Assembly (NCBI GenBank): GCA_964551315.1
Contig: CAZKCM010000020.1
Location: 4,512-68,511, forward strand
Direction: 5' to 3'
DNA from: Virgifigura sp964551315
GTDB lineage: Bacteria > Pseudomonadota > Alphaproteobacteria > Dongiales > Dongiaceae
Length of the DNA: 64,000 nucleotides
The notes beneath the pieces are model-generated. The model was not told the origin of the DNA and did no database searches. It saw only the letters and a list, made by a program, of their open reading frames with translations. Shown here in pieces: positions 25,836-33,977 of this stretch. Numbering within the stretch: the first letter of the stretch is position 1; every line of letters starts with the position of its first letter. Both the position numbers and the translations under genes were made by a program.

Positions 25836-27299
25836 TCAGGCGGGCCGGCGCAGGTAGAGCAGGTAGACGCGCCCCGTCCGGTCCGGCCTGACCGCCTCGA
25901 TCTCCGGCGCCGGCGAGAGTCCCTCGGCAAGTGCGCGCATGCCCGCCTCGTCGCGGTAGATCACGCTCCAGTCGCAGATGAACTCCATCGGCCAGATATT
26001 GCTCATCGGCGTGTCGCGCATGTTGCCGATGACCAGACGGCCGCCCGGTTTGAGCTGTCCGTAAAGGGTTGCGATCAACGGCCGCGCCCGACGCAGGGCG
26101 AGGTAGTCGATGAGCCCGACGCTGTAGATCAGGTCTTGCGTCGGCAACTCCCCGACGATCGACCAGGCCTTCAGCAGCTGCGTGAAGGAAACGTGGAGGC
26201 AGGAGACGGCGGCCAGGCCACCGTGCCGCATCACCTCCGGCAGGGTCTGCTCATAGGCCAGGGAGAGCGCGCTCTGGTCCTGGTCGACCAGCGTGAAGGC
26301 GACGGGCCGCTCCAACCTCGGGACACGCAGGTAGTTGGCGACTTCCTGCGCAGGGCCGCAGCCGAGGCTGAGGATGTTGACCCGTCCGTTGCCCTCGGCC
26401 GTTGCGACCGTATCGGCGATCGTCTGCTTGATCGACACCATGCGCGTCGCGATGCATTCCGCAACCTCGAGGCCAAGCCGGTGTACGAGACGGCCATAGG
26501 CGGTATCGCCGATCCGCTCCCAGTCATAGACCTGCTTCATGAGCTGAAAGTCGCCGGGATAGCCGAGCGGCTTTTCATAGCCGCGTTGCCAGATCGGCGC
26601 GGCCATGAACTCCGGCGTCACCACCAGCTCGGTAAAGCGCTTGACCGCACGCAGCTTCTCGGGATCGTCCATCACCGAGGCGACAAGCTCGTTGCCCCGC
26701 TGCCAGAGCCGCCGCCAGTCGGGGATCGCGGTCTCCTCGCAGTGGTCGAGGATCTCATCCAGCCGATGCCGGTTGCGTCGGGTGCCGGCCGCGGGCTCCT
26801 CCGTTTCCGCGACCCGGCCAAGCGCTGCCTTGTAGCGGCGCAGGAAATAGACGACGTCCGCGCAGAGCTGCCGATAACCCGGGCAGACACCGTCGACCTC
26901 GGCCTGCAGGCCGCCGTTCAACTCCTGCCGCAGCAGCGCCTCTTCGTGCCGCGCCATTAGTTGGCTGACGTCGAGATAGCCTTCGACGAACTGAACGCCG
27001 AGCTTCTGGCCCATGGCCGTGGACTCGACCCGGGCGACGCGGGCGCGGCCCTGATGCGCCGTTTCCTGGCCGATGCCGATGCGGATCTCCACCGTTTCGC
27101 CGACGCGGTCGGACCAGTCGCCGGCCGGGCCGTCGACCGCGGCGATGCCGCTCAGGCTGAAATCAATCAGCCGGAGCGGTTCGCCGTTGACGTCGAGGGT
27201 CACCAAACCGGGCGACAGGAGGTCCTTGGCCCGAAAGCGCTCGGCGCGGAAGAAGACGCGGCGGCCCTCGGCGCCGAGCAGCTGCTCGTAGCTCCTCAT
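25836..27299 (-). CDS. PilZ-like domain fused to SAM-dependent methyltransferase (PhcB-related)
   Basis: From ATG 27299 (GAAGGGGC upstream) the protein has 487 residues; an in-frame ATG at 27419 would add 40 uninformative residues. Residues ~15-115 look like a PilZ-type barrel (VTLDVNGEPLRLIDFSLSG, then GQKLGVQFVEG). The canonical RxxxR c-di-GMP motif is only partial. A helical middle precedes a class I methyltransferase with SAM loop SLGCGPAQEVANYL. The segment GYEKPLGYPGDFQLMKQVYD is characteristic of proteins annotated as 3-hydroxypalmitate methyl ester synthase-like (PhcB relatives). It should methylate a small or lipid substrate, perhaps under second-messenger control. It is convergent with a six-TM kinase. 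Confidence 0.8.
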   Translation of the reverse strand: MRSYEQLLGAEGRRVFFRAERFRAKDLLSPGLVTLDVNGEPLRLIDFSLSGIAAVDGPAGDWSDRVGETVEIRIGIGQETAHQGRARVARVESTAMGQKLGVQFVEGYLDVSQLMARHEEALLRQELNGGLQAEVDGVCPGYRQLCADVVYFLRRYKAALGRVAETEEPAAGTRRNRHRLDEILDHCEETAIPDWRRLWQRGNELVASVMDDPEKLRAVKRFTELVVTPEFMAAPIWQRGYEKPLGYPGDFQLMKQVYDWERIGDTAYGRLVHRLGLEVAECIATRMVSIKQTIADTVATAEGNGRVNILSLGCGPAQEVANYLRVPRLERPVAFTLVDQDQSALSLAYEQTLPEVMRHGGLAAVSCLHVSFTQLLKAWSIVGELPTQDLIYSVGLIDYLALRRARPLIATLYGQLKPGGRLVIGNMRDTPMSNIWPMEFICDWSVIYRDEAGMRALAEGLSPAPEIEAVRPDRTGRVYLLYLRRPA

Positions 27300-27665
27300 G
27301 CCGCTTGCCCCTTCGGCAAGTCCCGAGAATCCGGACCGCGGGAGCCGTGCGCGTGGAACGGATGTCTCTCCTGACAAACGGCGGCCATCCGCCGCCCTAA
27401 GGGCATTGCCTCGCCCCATATCGCTTTCACGATTGTATACCCCCCAATCCGCGCTGCGTTCAGGCCGAACCATACTGTTGACGCAACGGAGTGACTAGAC
27501 GAACAAAGAGAGAATTTGCACAAGTTTGACGTAAATCCCGTGAATTGTCGGAACGAAGACTACGGCTCGATTATGGTTTAACGTTAATGGCCCATTCGGG
27601 TCTTCGGCGCCGGACGCGCCGTTCCGGCGCGGTCCGCGCGCAAGCGACGTGCCGCTGCGCGCGGG
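27300..27665. other. Intergenic region, 366 bp, with promoter for the methyltransferase gene
   Basis: This region is more AT-rich than its surroundings at 27430-27600. On the minus strand TATACAAT (plus positions 27432-27439) is a near-consensus -10, with CTGAAC about 18 bp upstream as a possible -35. A start near 27425 would give a leader of about 125 nt to ATG 27299, or a nearly leaderless message if ATG 27419 is used. No gene was seen. Confidence 0.5.
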
Positions 27666-28070
27666 TTAGGACGGGGCCTGACGTCCAAGGAGGGAACCCA
27701 GGACCGCCGCCAGCACCTCTTGCGTGAAGGGTTTCTGAATCACCGGCCGCGGTGCCCAGCGGTCCGGGATGCCGTCGCGGCCATAGCCGGTCACGAAGGC
27801 GAACGGGATCCGTTCCTCTTCCAGGCGCTCGGCTATCGGATAGGCCGGTTCGTGTCCCAGATTGACGTCGAGCACGGCGACGTCCGGCCGGCGATCCTGA
27901 AGGATTGCGAGCGTCCCGACGACGTCGCCGGCATGCCACACCTCGGCACAGCCAAGCGCCTCCAGCATGTCCTCGATGAGGAAGGAAACGATGGTTTCGT
28001 CCTCGACGACCAGGATCTTGAGCCCGGCGAAAGGCGGGTTTTCCAGTGGCGTCGGCCCTGAATCACTCAT
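27666..28070 (-). CDS. Single-domain response regulator
   Basis: The 134-residue protein is a lone receiver domain starting at ATG 28070 behind GGAGGA. Acidic residues are in VVEDE near residue 22, the phospho-acceptor is Asp68 in VAVLDVNLG, the switch Thr is in FVTGYG, and the conserved Lys is in IQKPF. There is no output domain. It starts 13 bp after the HWE kinase stop, so the two form an operon and probably a phosphotransfer pair. Confidence 0.93.
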   Translation of the reverse strand: MSDSGPTPLENPPFAGLKILVVEDETIVSFLIEDMLEALGCAEVWHAGDVVGTLAILQDRRPDVAVLDVNLGHEPAYPIAERLEEERIPFAFVTGYGRDGIPDRWAPRPVIQKPFTQEVLAAVLGSLLGRQAPS

Positions 28071-28083
28071 GCTCCTCCGGCGA

Positions 28084-29508
28084 TCAGAGCGGAACGTCCA
28101 TGCTGCACCGGACGCCGCCGGGGTCGAAGGCGATGAGCGCCGATCCCCTCAGTTCCCTCGTGATGCCTCTTTCGATCAACCGGCTGCCGAAGCCGCGTCG
28201 GGCCGGCGGCTCGACGGGGGGGCCGCCGGATTCCCGCCACTCGATCCGCAGGCTGCGGCTTGTGCCACCCACGGCGACTGTCCAGGCAACGGTGAGCGTG
28301 CCACTCGTCGCCGACAGCGAGCCGTATTTCACCGCGTTGGTGGCGAGCTCGTGGAGCACCATCGCGAGCGTCAGAGCGGGCTTCGGCGCGAGCCTGACCG
28401 GCTCGCCCTCCAGCCGTATGCGGTCGCCGTCGTTCCGGTACGGGGCGAAGATGCCGTCGAGGACGGACAGGAGGTCGGCGGATTCCCAGTGACCGCGCGT
28501 CAGCTGGTCGTGCGTCCGGCTGAGTGCCAGCAACCGGGCCTCGAATGCCGCTCGCGCCTCCTTCGGCACGCCGGCGCCGCGAAGGGTCTGCGCGGCAAGC
28601 GACTGCACGGTGGCGAGCGTGTTCTTGACCCGATGGTTCAACTCGTCCAGCAGCGCCTTCTGCCGCGCCTCCGCCCGCTTTTGCTCGGTGATCTCCACCA
28701 GCATGTTCACCGCGCCGACGAGCGTGCCCGAGGCGTCGTGCAACGGCGTTGGATAGGCCATGAAGGGAACGCGCGTGCCGTCGGGCCGTTCGACCGCCGC
28801 CTCCGCGCCCCTGACGGGCCGGTTCGCCTTCAGGGCCACGGCCATCGGGCACCGGTCGTGCGGCATAGGCGCACCGTCCTGCCCGCGCAGCCGCCAGGAG
28901 CCGCACCATTCGCTCACGCCGAGCTCCGGCCGATTGCCCCAAAGCTCGGCGGCTGCCGGGTTGTAGAATGTGATTCGTCCGGCGGCGTCCGTCGTGTAAA
29001 CGGCGGCGGGCAGCGCCTCGAGCAGTTCGTGGAACCACCGTTCGCGCGCGCGGAGCGTCGCCTCCGCGCGCTTGCGCTCTGTAATCTCCAGGAAGCAATT
29101 GATGGCGCCGAGCACGGTGCCGCCTGCGTCCCGGATGGGATCGATATGGACCATCACGACCGCCCGTAACCCGTCCGGGCGCTCGATGATCACCTCTTCG
29201 CCGCGCACCGCAGTTCCTGTGTTCAGGGCGTGTGCCATCGGCGTTTCTTCATGGCGCATCGGTTGACCGTCGAGGCTATAGAGCGCGTGCGAGCCGCAGT
29301 AGAGTTGGCGGTCGTCGCCGATGCGCGGCGCACGGTCCCACAACTCGGCCGCGCGGCGATTGAACCAACGGACTCGGCCATCGGCATCACAGGCGTAGAC
29401 GGCGATGGGGAGCAAGTCCAGCAGAGCCGGCGGTTCGTCGAGAAACCGCGCGAGGTCGTCGGAGCGGTCGGCAAGTTCCGATATCAACGAGATGGCCGTT
29501 TCAGTCAT
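28084..29508 (-). CDS. Soluble PAS-PAS HWE-family histidine kinase
   Basis: The 474-residue protein starts at ATG 29508 behind GGGAGGCGG. There are no membrane segments. Two PAS domains with C-terminal PAC motifs (VLGAINCFLEITERKRAEA and VGAVNMLVEITEQKRAEA) occupy about residues 25-275. The HWE kinase region has phospho-accepting His292 in ELNHRVKNTLATVQSLA, the N box VLHELATNAVKYGSL, and the WRE motif. PAS domains could bind a redox or light cofactor; no Cys of a LOV motif is seen in the visible segments. The downstream receiver gene is its likely partner. HWE kinases are common in the alphaproteobacterial general stress response. Confidence 0.92.
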   Translation of the reverse strand: MTETAISLISELADRSDDLARFLDEPPALLDLLPIAVYACDADGRVRWFNRRAAELWDRAPRIGDDRQLYCGSHALYSLDGQPMRHEETPMAHALNTGTAVRGEEVIIERPDGLRAVVMVHIDPIRDAGGTVLGAINCFLEITERKRAEATLRARERWFHELLEALPAAVYTTDAAGRITFYNPAAAELWGNRPELGVSEWCGSWRLRGQDGAPMPHDRCPMAVALKANRPVRGAEAAVERPDGTRVPFMAYPTPLHDASGTLVGAVNMLVEITEQKRAEARQKALLDELNHRVKNTLATVQSLAAQTLRGAGVPKEARAAFEARLLALSRTHDQLTRGHWESADLLSVLDGIFAPYRNDGDRIRLEGEPVRLAPKPALTLAMVLHELATNAVKYGSLSATSGTLTVAWTVAVGGTSRSLRIEWRESGGPPVEPPARRGFGSRLIERGITRELRGSALIAFDPGGVRCSMDVPL

Positions 29509-29802
29509 AAACCGCCTCCCGGCGCCGCCGTTTCCGATGAACCGGACCCCGGTAACGCGCAAGGTATGGGCGCCCCCTCGTCCGGTGATCCAGGGAGGTC
29601 CCTCTGTCCGAGGCGCCGGCCGTCAAGCGAGGGCGATCCGCTTGACGGCCGGACGATTGCATTCGCCCGGATAGCGGGGCGGACCTCTCGTGATCGCCCG
29701 ATATGAACTCGAACACGCCGCATTCCGGAACGTTCCCTTGCGCCGGGCGGGGATGGTGTCCGGCTCGACGCAGCGCTCGAACTCTGATATCGGAACCGGG
29801 CT

Positions 29803-30828
29803 ATGCGCATCCTGATTCCCGACGCGATCTTCGCCGGCGAACCGACGATCGAGCGGAGCGTCTGTCCGCCGGACGTCGAGATCGTCCTGCACCGGGCGGT
29901 GGATCCGTCCGACATTCCCGAAGACGATTGGCGCTCTTGCGATGCCATCGTGATCTGGCAGCTCATGCCGCTTGGCGCCGAGGTCATTGAGCGGCTCGAC
30001 AAGTGCCGGATCATCGTCCGGGCAGGGGTCGGCTTCGACGGAATCGACATCGCCGCCTGCGCCCGGCGGGGAATCCCCGTCTGTAACTGCCCGGACTACG
30101 GCACCACCGAGGTCGCCGATCACGCGCTTGGCCTCTATCTCGCGCTCGTGCGCGGCATCGCCTTCTTCCAGGACGCGCTGCGCGCCGATCCGGTGGAGGG
30201 GTGGGACTGGACGGCGCCGCCGCTGATCGGCCGCGCCCGCGGACGCAGCTTCGGCGTCGTCGGGATGGGCCGCATCGGCACGGCCACGGCCCGGCGCGCC
30301 CGGGCGTTCGACATGCCGGTTCTCTTCTACGACCCCTATCTGCCGGATGGCCAGGAGCTCGCGCTCGGCTTCGAGCGGGTCCGCCGGCTTGAGGACCTGC
30401 TCGAACGGGCGGACGTCGTCAGCCTGCACACGCCGCTGACCGACGAAACGCGCGGCATGATCGGCGCGGCCGCGTTCCGGCGGATGAAGGAAGGCGCGGT
30501 TCTCATCAACACGGCGCGCGGCGCCATCGTCGATCTCGACGCGCTTCACGAGGCGCTTCGGAGCCGCCGCATCGCCGGGGCCGGAATCGACGTGCTGCCG
30601 ACGGAGCCGCCTGACCCGGACCATCCGCTGATCCGGGCCTTCCGGGCCGGGGAGGGCTGGCTCACCGGGCGTTTCCTCCTGACGCCGCACGCGGCGTTCT
30701 ACAGCGAGGCCGGCATGGCGGATCTGCGCCGCAAGCCCGTCGAGACCGTTCTCGCCTATCTCGGCGGGAACCGGCTGCGCAACTGCGTCAATCTCGACCT
30801 TCTGGCGCGGCCGCCCGCTGGGCGGTAG
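29803..30828 (+). CDS. D-isomer-specific 2-hydroxyacid dehydrogenase (CtBP/SerA-like)
   Basis: The 341-residue protein has an N-terminal substrate domain with RAGVGFDGID and a Rossmann domain with VVGMGRIGTATARR. Catalytic elements are Arg in INTARGAIVD, Glu in the DVLPTEPPDPDHPL region, and His in TPHAAFYSE. The FYSE form rather than ATxE resembles the CtBP-like branch. It should reduce or oxidise a 2-oxo/2-hydroxy acid with NAD(H). It is divergent from the HWE kinase across 294 bp; no regulator site was recognised there. Confidence 0.91.
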   Translation: MRILIPDAIFAGEPTIERSVCPPDVEIVLHRAVDPSDIPEDDWRSCDAIVIWQLMPLGAEVIERLDKCRIIVRAGVGFDGIDIAACARRGIPVCNCPDYGTTEVADHALGLYLALVRGIAFFQDALRADPVEGWDWTAPPLIGRARGRSFGVVGMGRIGTATARRARAFDMPVLFYDPYLPDGQELALGFERVRRLEDLLERADVVSLHTPLTDETRGMIGAAAFRRMKEGAVLINTARGAIVDLDALHEALRSRRIAGAGIDVLPTEPPDPDHPLIRAFRAGEGWLTGRFLLTPHAAFYSEAGMADLRRKPVETVLAYLGGNRLRNCVNLDLLARPPAGR

Positions 30829-30855
30829 TCGGCGGCGGCGTCGGAAGGGGAGGCG

Positions 30856-31206
30856 TCAGAGAATCTCGAGCACCGCCTCCGGCGGCCGGCCGAGCGCGGC
30901 CTTGTCGCCCTTCACCACGATGGGGCGCTCGATGAGGATGGGGTTGGCGGCCATCGCCTCGATCAGCGCATCGTCCGACAGCCCCGGATCGTCGAGTCCG
31001 AGCGCCTTGTAGGGCGGCTCTTTCTTGCGCATGAGGTCGCGCGGCGCCATGCCGAGCTTGGCCAGAATGGCCTTCAGTTCCTCCGCCGTCGGCGGCGTCT
31101 TCAGGTACTCGACGACCACGGGGCGGATCCCTCGGGATTCGAGCAGTTCCAGCGTCGATCGCGACTTGGAACAGCGGGGATTGTGATACATCACGACACT
31201 GCTCAT
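30856..31206 (-). CDS. arsC: Glutaredoxin-dependent arsenate reductase (ArsC family)
   Basis: The 116-residue protein starts at ATG 31206 behind GAGGGAAG. The active-site stretch HNPRCSKSR places catalytic Cys12 with supporting Arg residues. Downstream EYLKTPPTAEELK and LIERPIVV are typical of ArsC/YffB. Classic ArsC uses Arg at the third arsenate-binding position; the region LIERPIVVKGDKAALGRPPE is consistent with it. No other ars genes are in the window, so it could serve general thiol chemistry rather than arsenic resistance. Confidence 0.9.
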   Translation of the reverse strand: MSSVVMYHNPRCSKSRSTLELLESRGIRPVVVEYLKTPPTAEELKAILAKLGMAPRDLMRKKEPPYKALGLDDPGLSDDALIEAMAANPILIERPIVVKGDKAALGRPPEAVLEIL

Positions 31207-31336
31207 CGGCTTCCCTCGGCTCCCATCCGCACCAATTGATCGCCGTTCTGCCTACGGCATTGCCGCGCGGCTGGCAAGTCTCCGGCCGGATGGTGCGAGG
31301 CCAGGCGCTTGGAACGCGGGCAGGTGCCCAAAAGGG

Positions 31337-31363
31337 AAGGGCCGCCCCGAGGGGGCGGCCCTT
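31337..31363 (-). terminator. Strong intrinsic terminator of a short minus-strand transcript
   Basis: AAGGGCCGCCCC (31337-31348) and GGGGCGGCCCTT (31352-31363) form a perfect 12-bp stem with a three-base loop. In the minus direction it is followed by CCCTTTTGGG, a short T-run. It lies downstream of a tiny gene with an exceptional ribosome-binding site and upstream of arsC. Confidence 0.72.
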
Positions 31364-31406
31364 CGAATTGCCAGACCGCGGTCCGGTGGGACCGCGAGGC
31401 GTCGCG

Positions 31407-31484
31407 TCAGGCGGCGCGAACCTCCGCAGAGGCGAAGATCCAGGTCCGAACGACCGACGACCGCGGCTCTCGACAATTAGACAC
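31407..31484 (-). CDS. 25-residue peptide with 16S-complementary ribosome-binding site
   Basis: A GTG-started open frame of 25 codons ends at TGA 31407. The peptide starts MSNCREPRSS and continues VVRTWIFASAEVRAA, so it is basic with one Cys and one Trp. The bases just upstream (31486-31498) are AAGGAGGTGATCC on the coding strand, complementary to the 16S 3' end over 13 bases, with the AGGAGG core seven bases from GTG. A promoter (31523-31551) and a perfect terminator (31337-31363) frame it, giving a transcript of about 180 nt. It could be a leader peptide controlling downstream arsC, or a stand-alone microprotein or ribosome-binding RNA. I do not recognise the family. Confidence 0.6.
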   Translation of the reverse strand: MSNCREPRSSVVRTWIFASAEVRAA

Positions 31485-31485
31485 T

Positions 31486-31498
31486 GGATCACCTCCTT
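31486..31498 (-). promoter_or_regulatory. Extended Shine-Dalgarno sequence (13 bases)
   Basis: On the minus strand this reads AAGGAGGTGATCC, the full complement of the conserved 16S rRNA 3' tail. Ordinary genes in this window have 4-7 base sites. Such an extended match predicts very tight 30S binding at the 25-codon open frame that follows. Confidence 0.75.
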
Positions 31499-31522
31499 TC
31501 CGTTGTTGAAGACAGCCTCGGC

Positions 31523-31551
31523 TATATGGCACCTGCGCCCGCGGCGAACAA
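31523..31551 (-). promoter_or_regulatory. Promoter of the small-peptide transcript
   Basis: On the minus strand TTGTTC (31551-31546) and CATATA (31528-31523) are separated by exactly 17 bp. A start near 31516 would place the ribosome-binding site about 20 nt into the message. Hexamer matches are moderate; spacing and position support the call. Confidence 0.5.
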
Positions 31552-31608
31552 GGACGTGGACTCGAAGGTTCGCTTCGGCGGGGCCAAGGATCCGGCCATC
31601 GGCCCCGC

Positions 31609-32538
31609 TCACCAGATCCCGATCTCGGCGTCCCAGGGGGGCTTGTCGCCGATCTCTTTGGCGACGAAGTCCAGGAAGCTGCGGATCACGGGATTGGCGT
31701 ATTTGCTCTTGAAGTACATGGCATAGAGCGTGTGCGAGATCGCCGCGCGATACTGCGGAAGGACGAGCGAGACCTTTCTCTCGACGATGCTCCTCGAGGC
31801 GATGTAGGTCGGCAGGCAGGCGATTCCCTGGCCGCTGAGGACGGCCTGCAGGATCGCCGAGCTGCTGTTGCAGATCATGATCGGATCGACCTTGATCTCC
31901 TCGACCTGGTCATCCTTTCGGAAGGACCAGACGCCGTTGGGCGTCATCGCGGGGTAGGCGAGGCATCGGTGGCCGGCCAGGTCGCCCGGCCGCGTCGGTT
32001 CACCATGCTTCTCCAGATACCGGGGCGACGCGCAATAGACCCAGCGGATCGGACCCAGGTTCCGGGCGGCATAGCCCCAGTCCCGCGCCGCGGTGACGCG
32101 GACCGCGATATCGTACTGCTCCTCGGCCAGATTGACGAAACGGTCGTCGAGCGAAAGGATGATGGTGACGTGGGGGTGCGCCTCCATGTAGCGGCCGATC
32201 AGCGGCTGAAGCTGCGACAGGCCGAAGGCGATGGAACTCGTGATCCTCAGCGCCCCCTCGATCCGGGTTCTGAAGCGGTTGGTTTCCTCGATTGCCCTTT
32301 CGATCTCTTCCAGCAGGACGCGCGCGTGCTCGAAGAACGCGTAGCCCTGGTCGGTGAGCGAGAGGCTCCTGGTCGTGCGCTTCACCAGCAGAACGCCGAG
32401 ACGTTCCTCCAACTGAGAGAGCGACTTGCTGACCGCCGAGGGGGTGAGGTTCAGCTCCCGGGCCGCCTTGGTGAGGCTTCCCGTTTCCACGATCTTGGCG
32501 AAGGCCATCAATTGCGAGATGGATCCGATCCCCCTCAT
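31609..32538 (-). CDS. LysR-family transcriptional regulator
   Basis: The 309-residue protein starts at ATG 32538 behind GAAGGGA. The N-terminal winged helix-turn-helix (residues ~8-65: GSLTKAARELNLTPSAVSKS) is followed by a linker helix and a periplasmic-binding-type effector domain (DIAVRVTAARDWGY, LSGQGIACLPTYI). It belongs to the CrgA/DmlR-like branch by its RVTAARDWGY and GIACLPTYI wording. It is divergent from the amino-acid ABC transporter cluster and probably senses that cluster's substrate. A palindrome lies 34 bp upstream of its start. Confidence 0.93.
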   Translation of the reverse strand: MRGIGSISQLMAFAKIVETGSLTKAARELNLTPSAVSKSLSQLEERLGVLLVKRTTRSLSLTDQGYAFFEHARVLLEEIERAIEETNRFRTRIEGALRITSSIAFGLSQLQPLIGRYMEAHPHVTIILSLDDRFVNLAEEQYDIAVRVTAARDWGYAARNLGPIRWVYCASPRYLEKHGEPTRPGDLAGHRCLAYPAMTPNGVWSFRKDDQVEEIKVDPIMICNSSSAILQAVLSGQGIACLPTYIASRSIVERKVSLVLPQYRAAISHTLYAMYFKSKYANPVIRSFLDFVAKEIGDKPPWDAEIGIW

Positions 32539-32841
32539 CGCACATCCCTTCGCCCCTCGGCTCGCTATTATTTGTGAAAAATGTTCAAAAATGAAGTGAG
32601 AATCAATCGTTTTTCCAGCTTTCAGTCACCGGTTATTGATCTCAGGGCAAGCATTGCCGGCGAGATCGGGCGGACATCTGCAATGGGGCCACCCGCTCTT
32701 GCCGAAAAGGCAAGCTTGGCCCAGGCCGCCGGAGGCGATGACACGCTGCCGGAGGCGGTTGGCGGGCCGAACGAGGGGAGGGGACGGCGACGGCAGAGCT
32801 TCCGCTCAGCCGTGACCCCGGGCACCGGAAGGGAGAGAGCG
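32539..32841. other. Divergent regulatory region, 303 bp
   Basis: This lies between the LysR gene and the amino-acid-binding protein gene. The LysR-proximal 80 bp is AT-rich and carries the palindrome at 32572-32590. The remainder to 32841 is GC-rich with no gene; the binding protein has its own GGGAGAG site at 32831. Confidence 0.5.
32572..32590. promoter_or_regulatory. Candidate LysR operator
   Basis: TTGTGAA and TTCAAAA flank a five-base centre, giving an imperfect inverted repeat that fits the T-N11-A pattern of LysR boxes. It sits in AT-rich DNA 34 bp upstream of the LysR gene, as expected for autoregulation plus control of the divergent transporter genes. Confidence 0.45.
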
Positions 32842-33870
32842 ATGATCAGGCGCGCATTCTTGGCCGCTGGCGCGGTCGTATCAACCTTGCTTTGCATCAC
32901 GACGCCGGCAACCGCTGGAGCCACACTGGATGCGGTCCGTGCGCGTGGCGAGTTGGTCTGCGGAATCAACACGGGCTTCGTCGGCTTCAGCATTCCCGAC
33001 GAGCGCGGCGAATGGCGCGGGCTTGACGCCGACTTTTGCCGTGGCCTGGCCGCGGCACTGTTCGGCGATGCCGGTAAGGTGCGCTTCGTGCCGTTGACGC
33101 CCTCCACGCGCTTCACCGCGCTGACCTCGGGAGAGGTGGACGTCCTCTTCCGCAACAGCACCGAGACGATGCTGCGCGACGTGACGCTGGGGCTGCGAGC
33201 GATCACGCCCTATTTCTACGACGGGCATACCTTCATGGTCCATGCGGACTCCGGAATCGAGAAGGCAGTCGAGCTGGACAGCGCCACGATCTGCCTGCTC
33301 CAGGGCACCACGAACGAGCAAGTCACGGCCGATTTCTTCCGCCGCAACAATCTGAGCTTCACGCCCGTGGTTTTCGAGCGTTCGGAACAGGCGCGCGATG
33401 CCCTGAAGTCCGGGCGCTGCGACAGCTTCGGCTCCGACAGCGGGAATCTCGCCGCGGTCAGGCTCTCGATGGAGACACCGGGCGAATGGAAGATTCTCGA
33501 TGAGCGCTTCTCGAAGGAGCCTTATGGCCCCTTCGTGCGCCGCGGCGACGACGAGTGGTACGACGTGGTCCGTTGGTACGTGAACGCGCTTTTCCAGGCC
33601 GAGGAGAGCGGCATCACCTCGCAGAACGTCGATGAGATCCGGTCCACGACCAAAGACGCGGACATTCGCCGGCTGCTCGGCGTCACGCCCGAACTCGGCG
33701 AGGCGCTCGGGCTCGATCCAAGCTGGGTCGTCAATGCCGTGAAGGCCGTCGGCAACTATGGCGAGATGTTCGACAGGTATCTGGGGCCGAACAGTCCGCT
33801 CGGGATGTCGCGGGGCCTCAACGAGCAGTGGACCCGGGGCGGCCTGATCTACGCCCTTCCGATGCGCTAG
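32842..33870 (+). CDS. Amino-acid ABC transporter substrate-binding protein (AapJ-like)
   Basis: The 342-residue protein starts at ATG 32842 behind GGGAGAG. A signal peptide (MIRRAFLAAGAVVSTLLC) ends near ATAGATL. The mature protein matches the general L-amino-acid binding proteins AapJ/BztA: RGELVCGINTGFVGFSIPD, GLDADFCRGLAAALFGD, FRNSTETMLRDVTLGL and EPYGPFVRRGDDEW are typical positions. It should deliver amino acids to the permeases AapQ/AapM, encoded downstream. A desulfhydrase-like gene separates it from them. Confidence 0.92.
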   Translation: MIRRAFLAAGAVVSTLLCITTPATAGATLDAVRARGELVCGINTGFVGFSIPDERGEWRGLDADFCRGLAAALFGDAGKVRFVPLTPSTRFTALTSGEVDVLFRNSTETMLRDVTLGLRAITPYFYDGHTFMVHADSGIEKAVELDSATICLLQGTTNEQVTADFFRRNNLSFTPVVFERSEQARDALKSGRCDSFGSDSGNLAAVRLSMETPGEWKILDERFSKEPYGPFVRRGDDEWYDVVRWYVNALFQAEESGITSQNVDEIRSTTKDADIRRLLGVTPELGEALGLDPSWVVNAVKAVGNYGEMFDRYLGPNSPLGMSRGLNEQWTRGGLIYALPMR

Positions 33871-33977
33871 ACGCCGGCGGGGCGGCGGCTTCCGGCGATC
33901 CGCCGCCCCGCAGGTCTCCCGCACGCACGCTTTGGCAAATCTCCCCTGCGGGGCGAGAACACGGATAGAGTCAGGAT

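Noticed and set aside
31486..31501. Plus-strand TGGATCACCTCCTTTC, identical to the 3' end of 16S rRNA
   Set aside because: The bases before it do not resemble the conserved 16S 3' region, and no other rRNA sequence is nearby. The minus-strand reading as a ribosome-binding site with an open frame and terminator explains it better.
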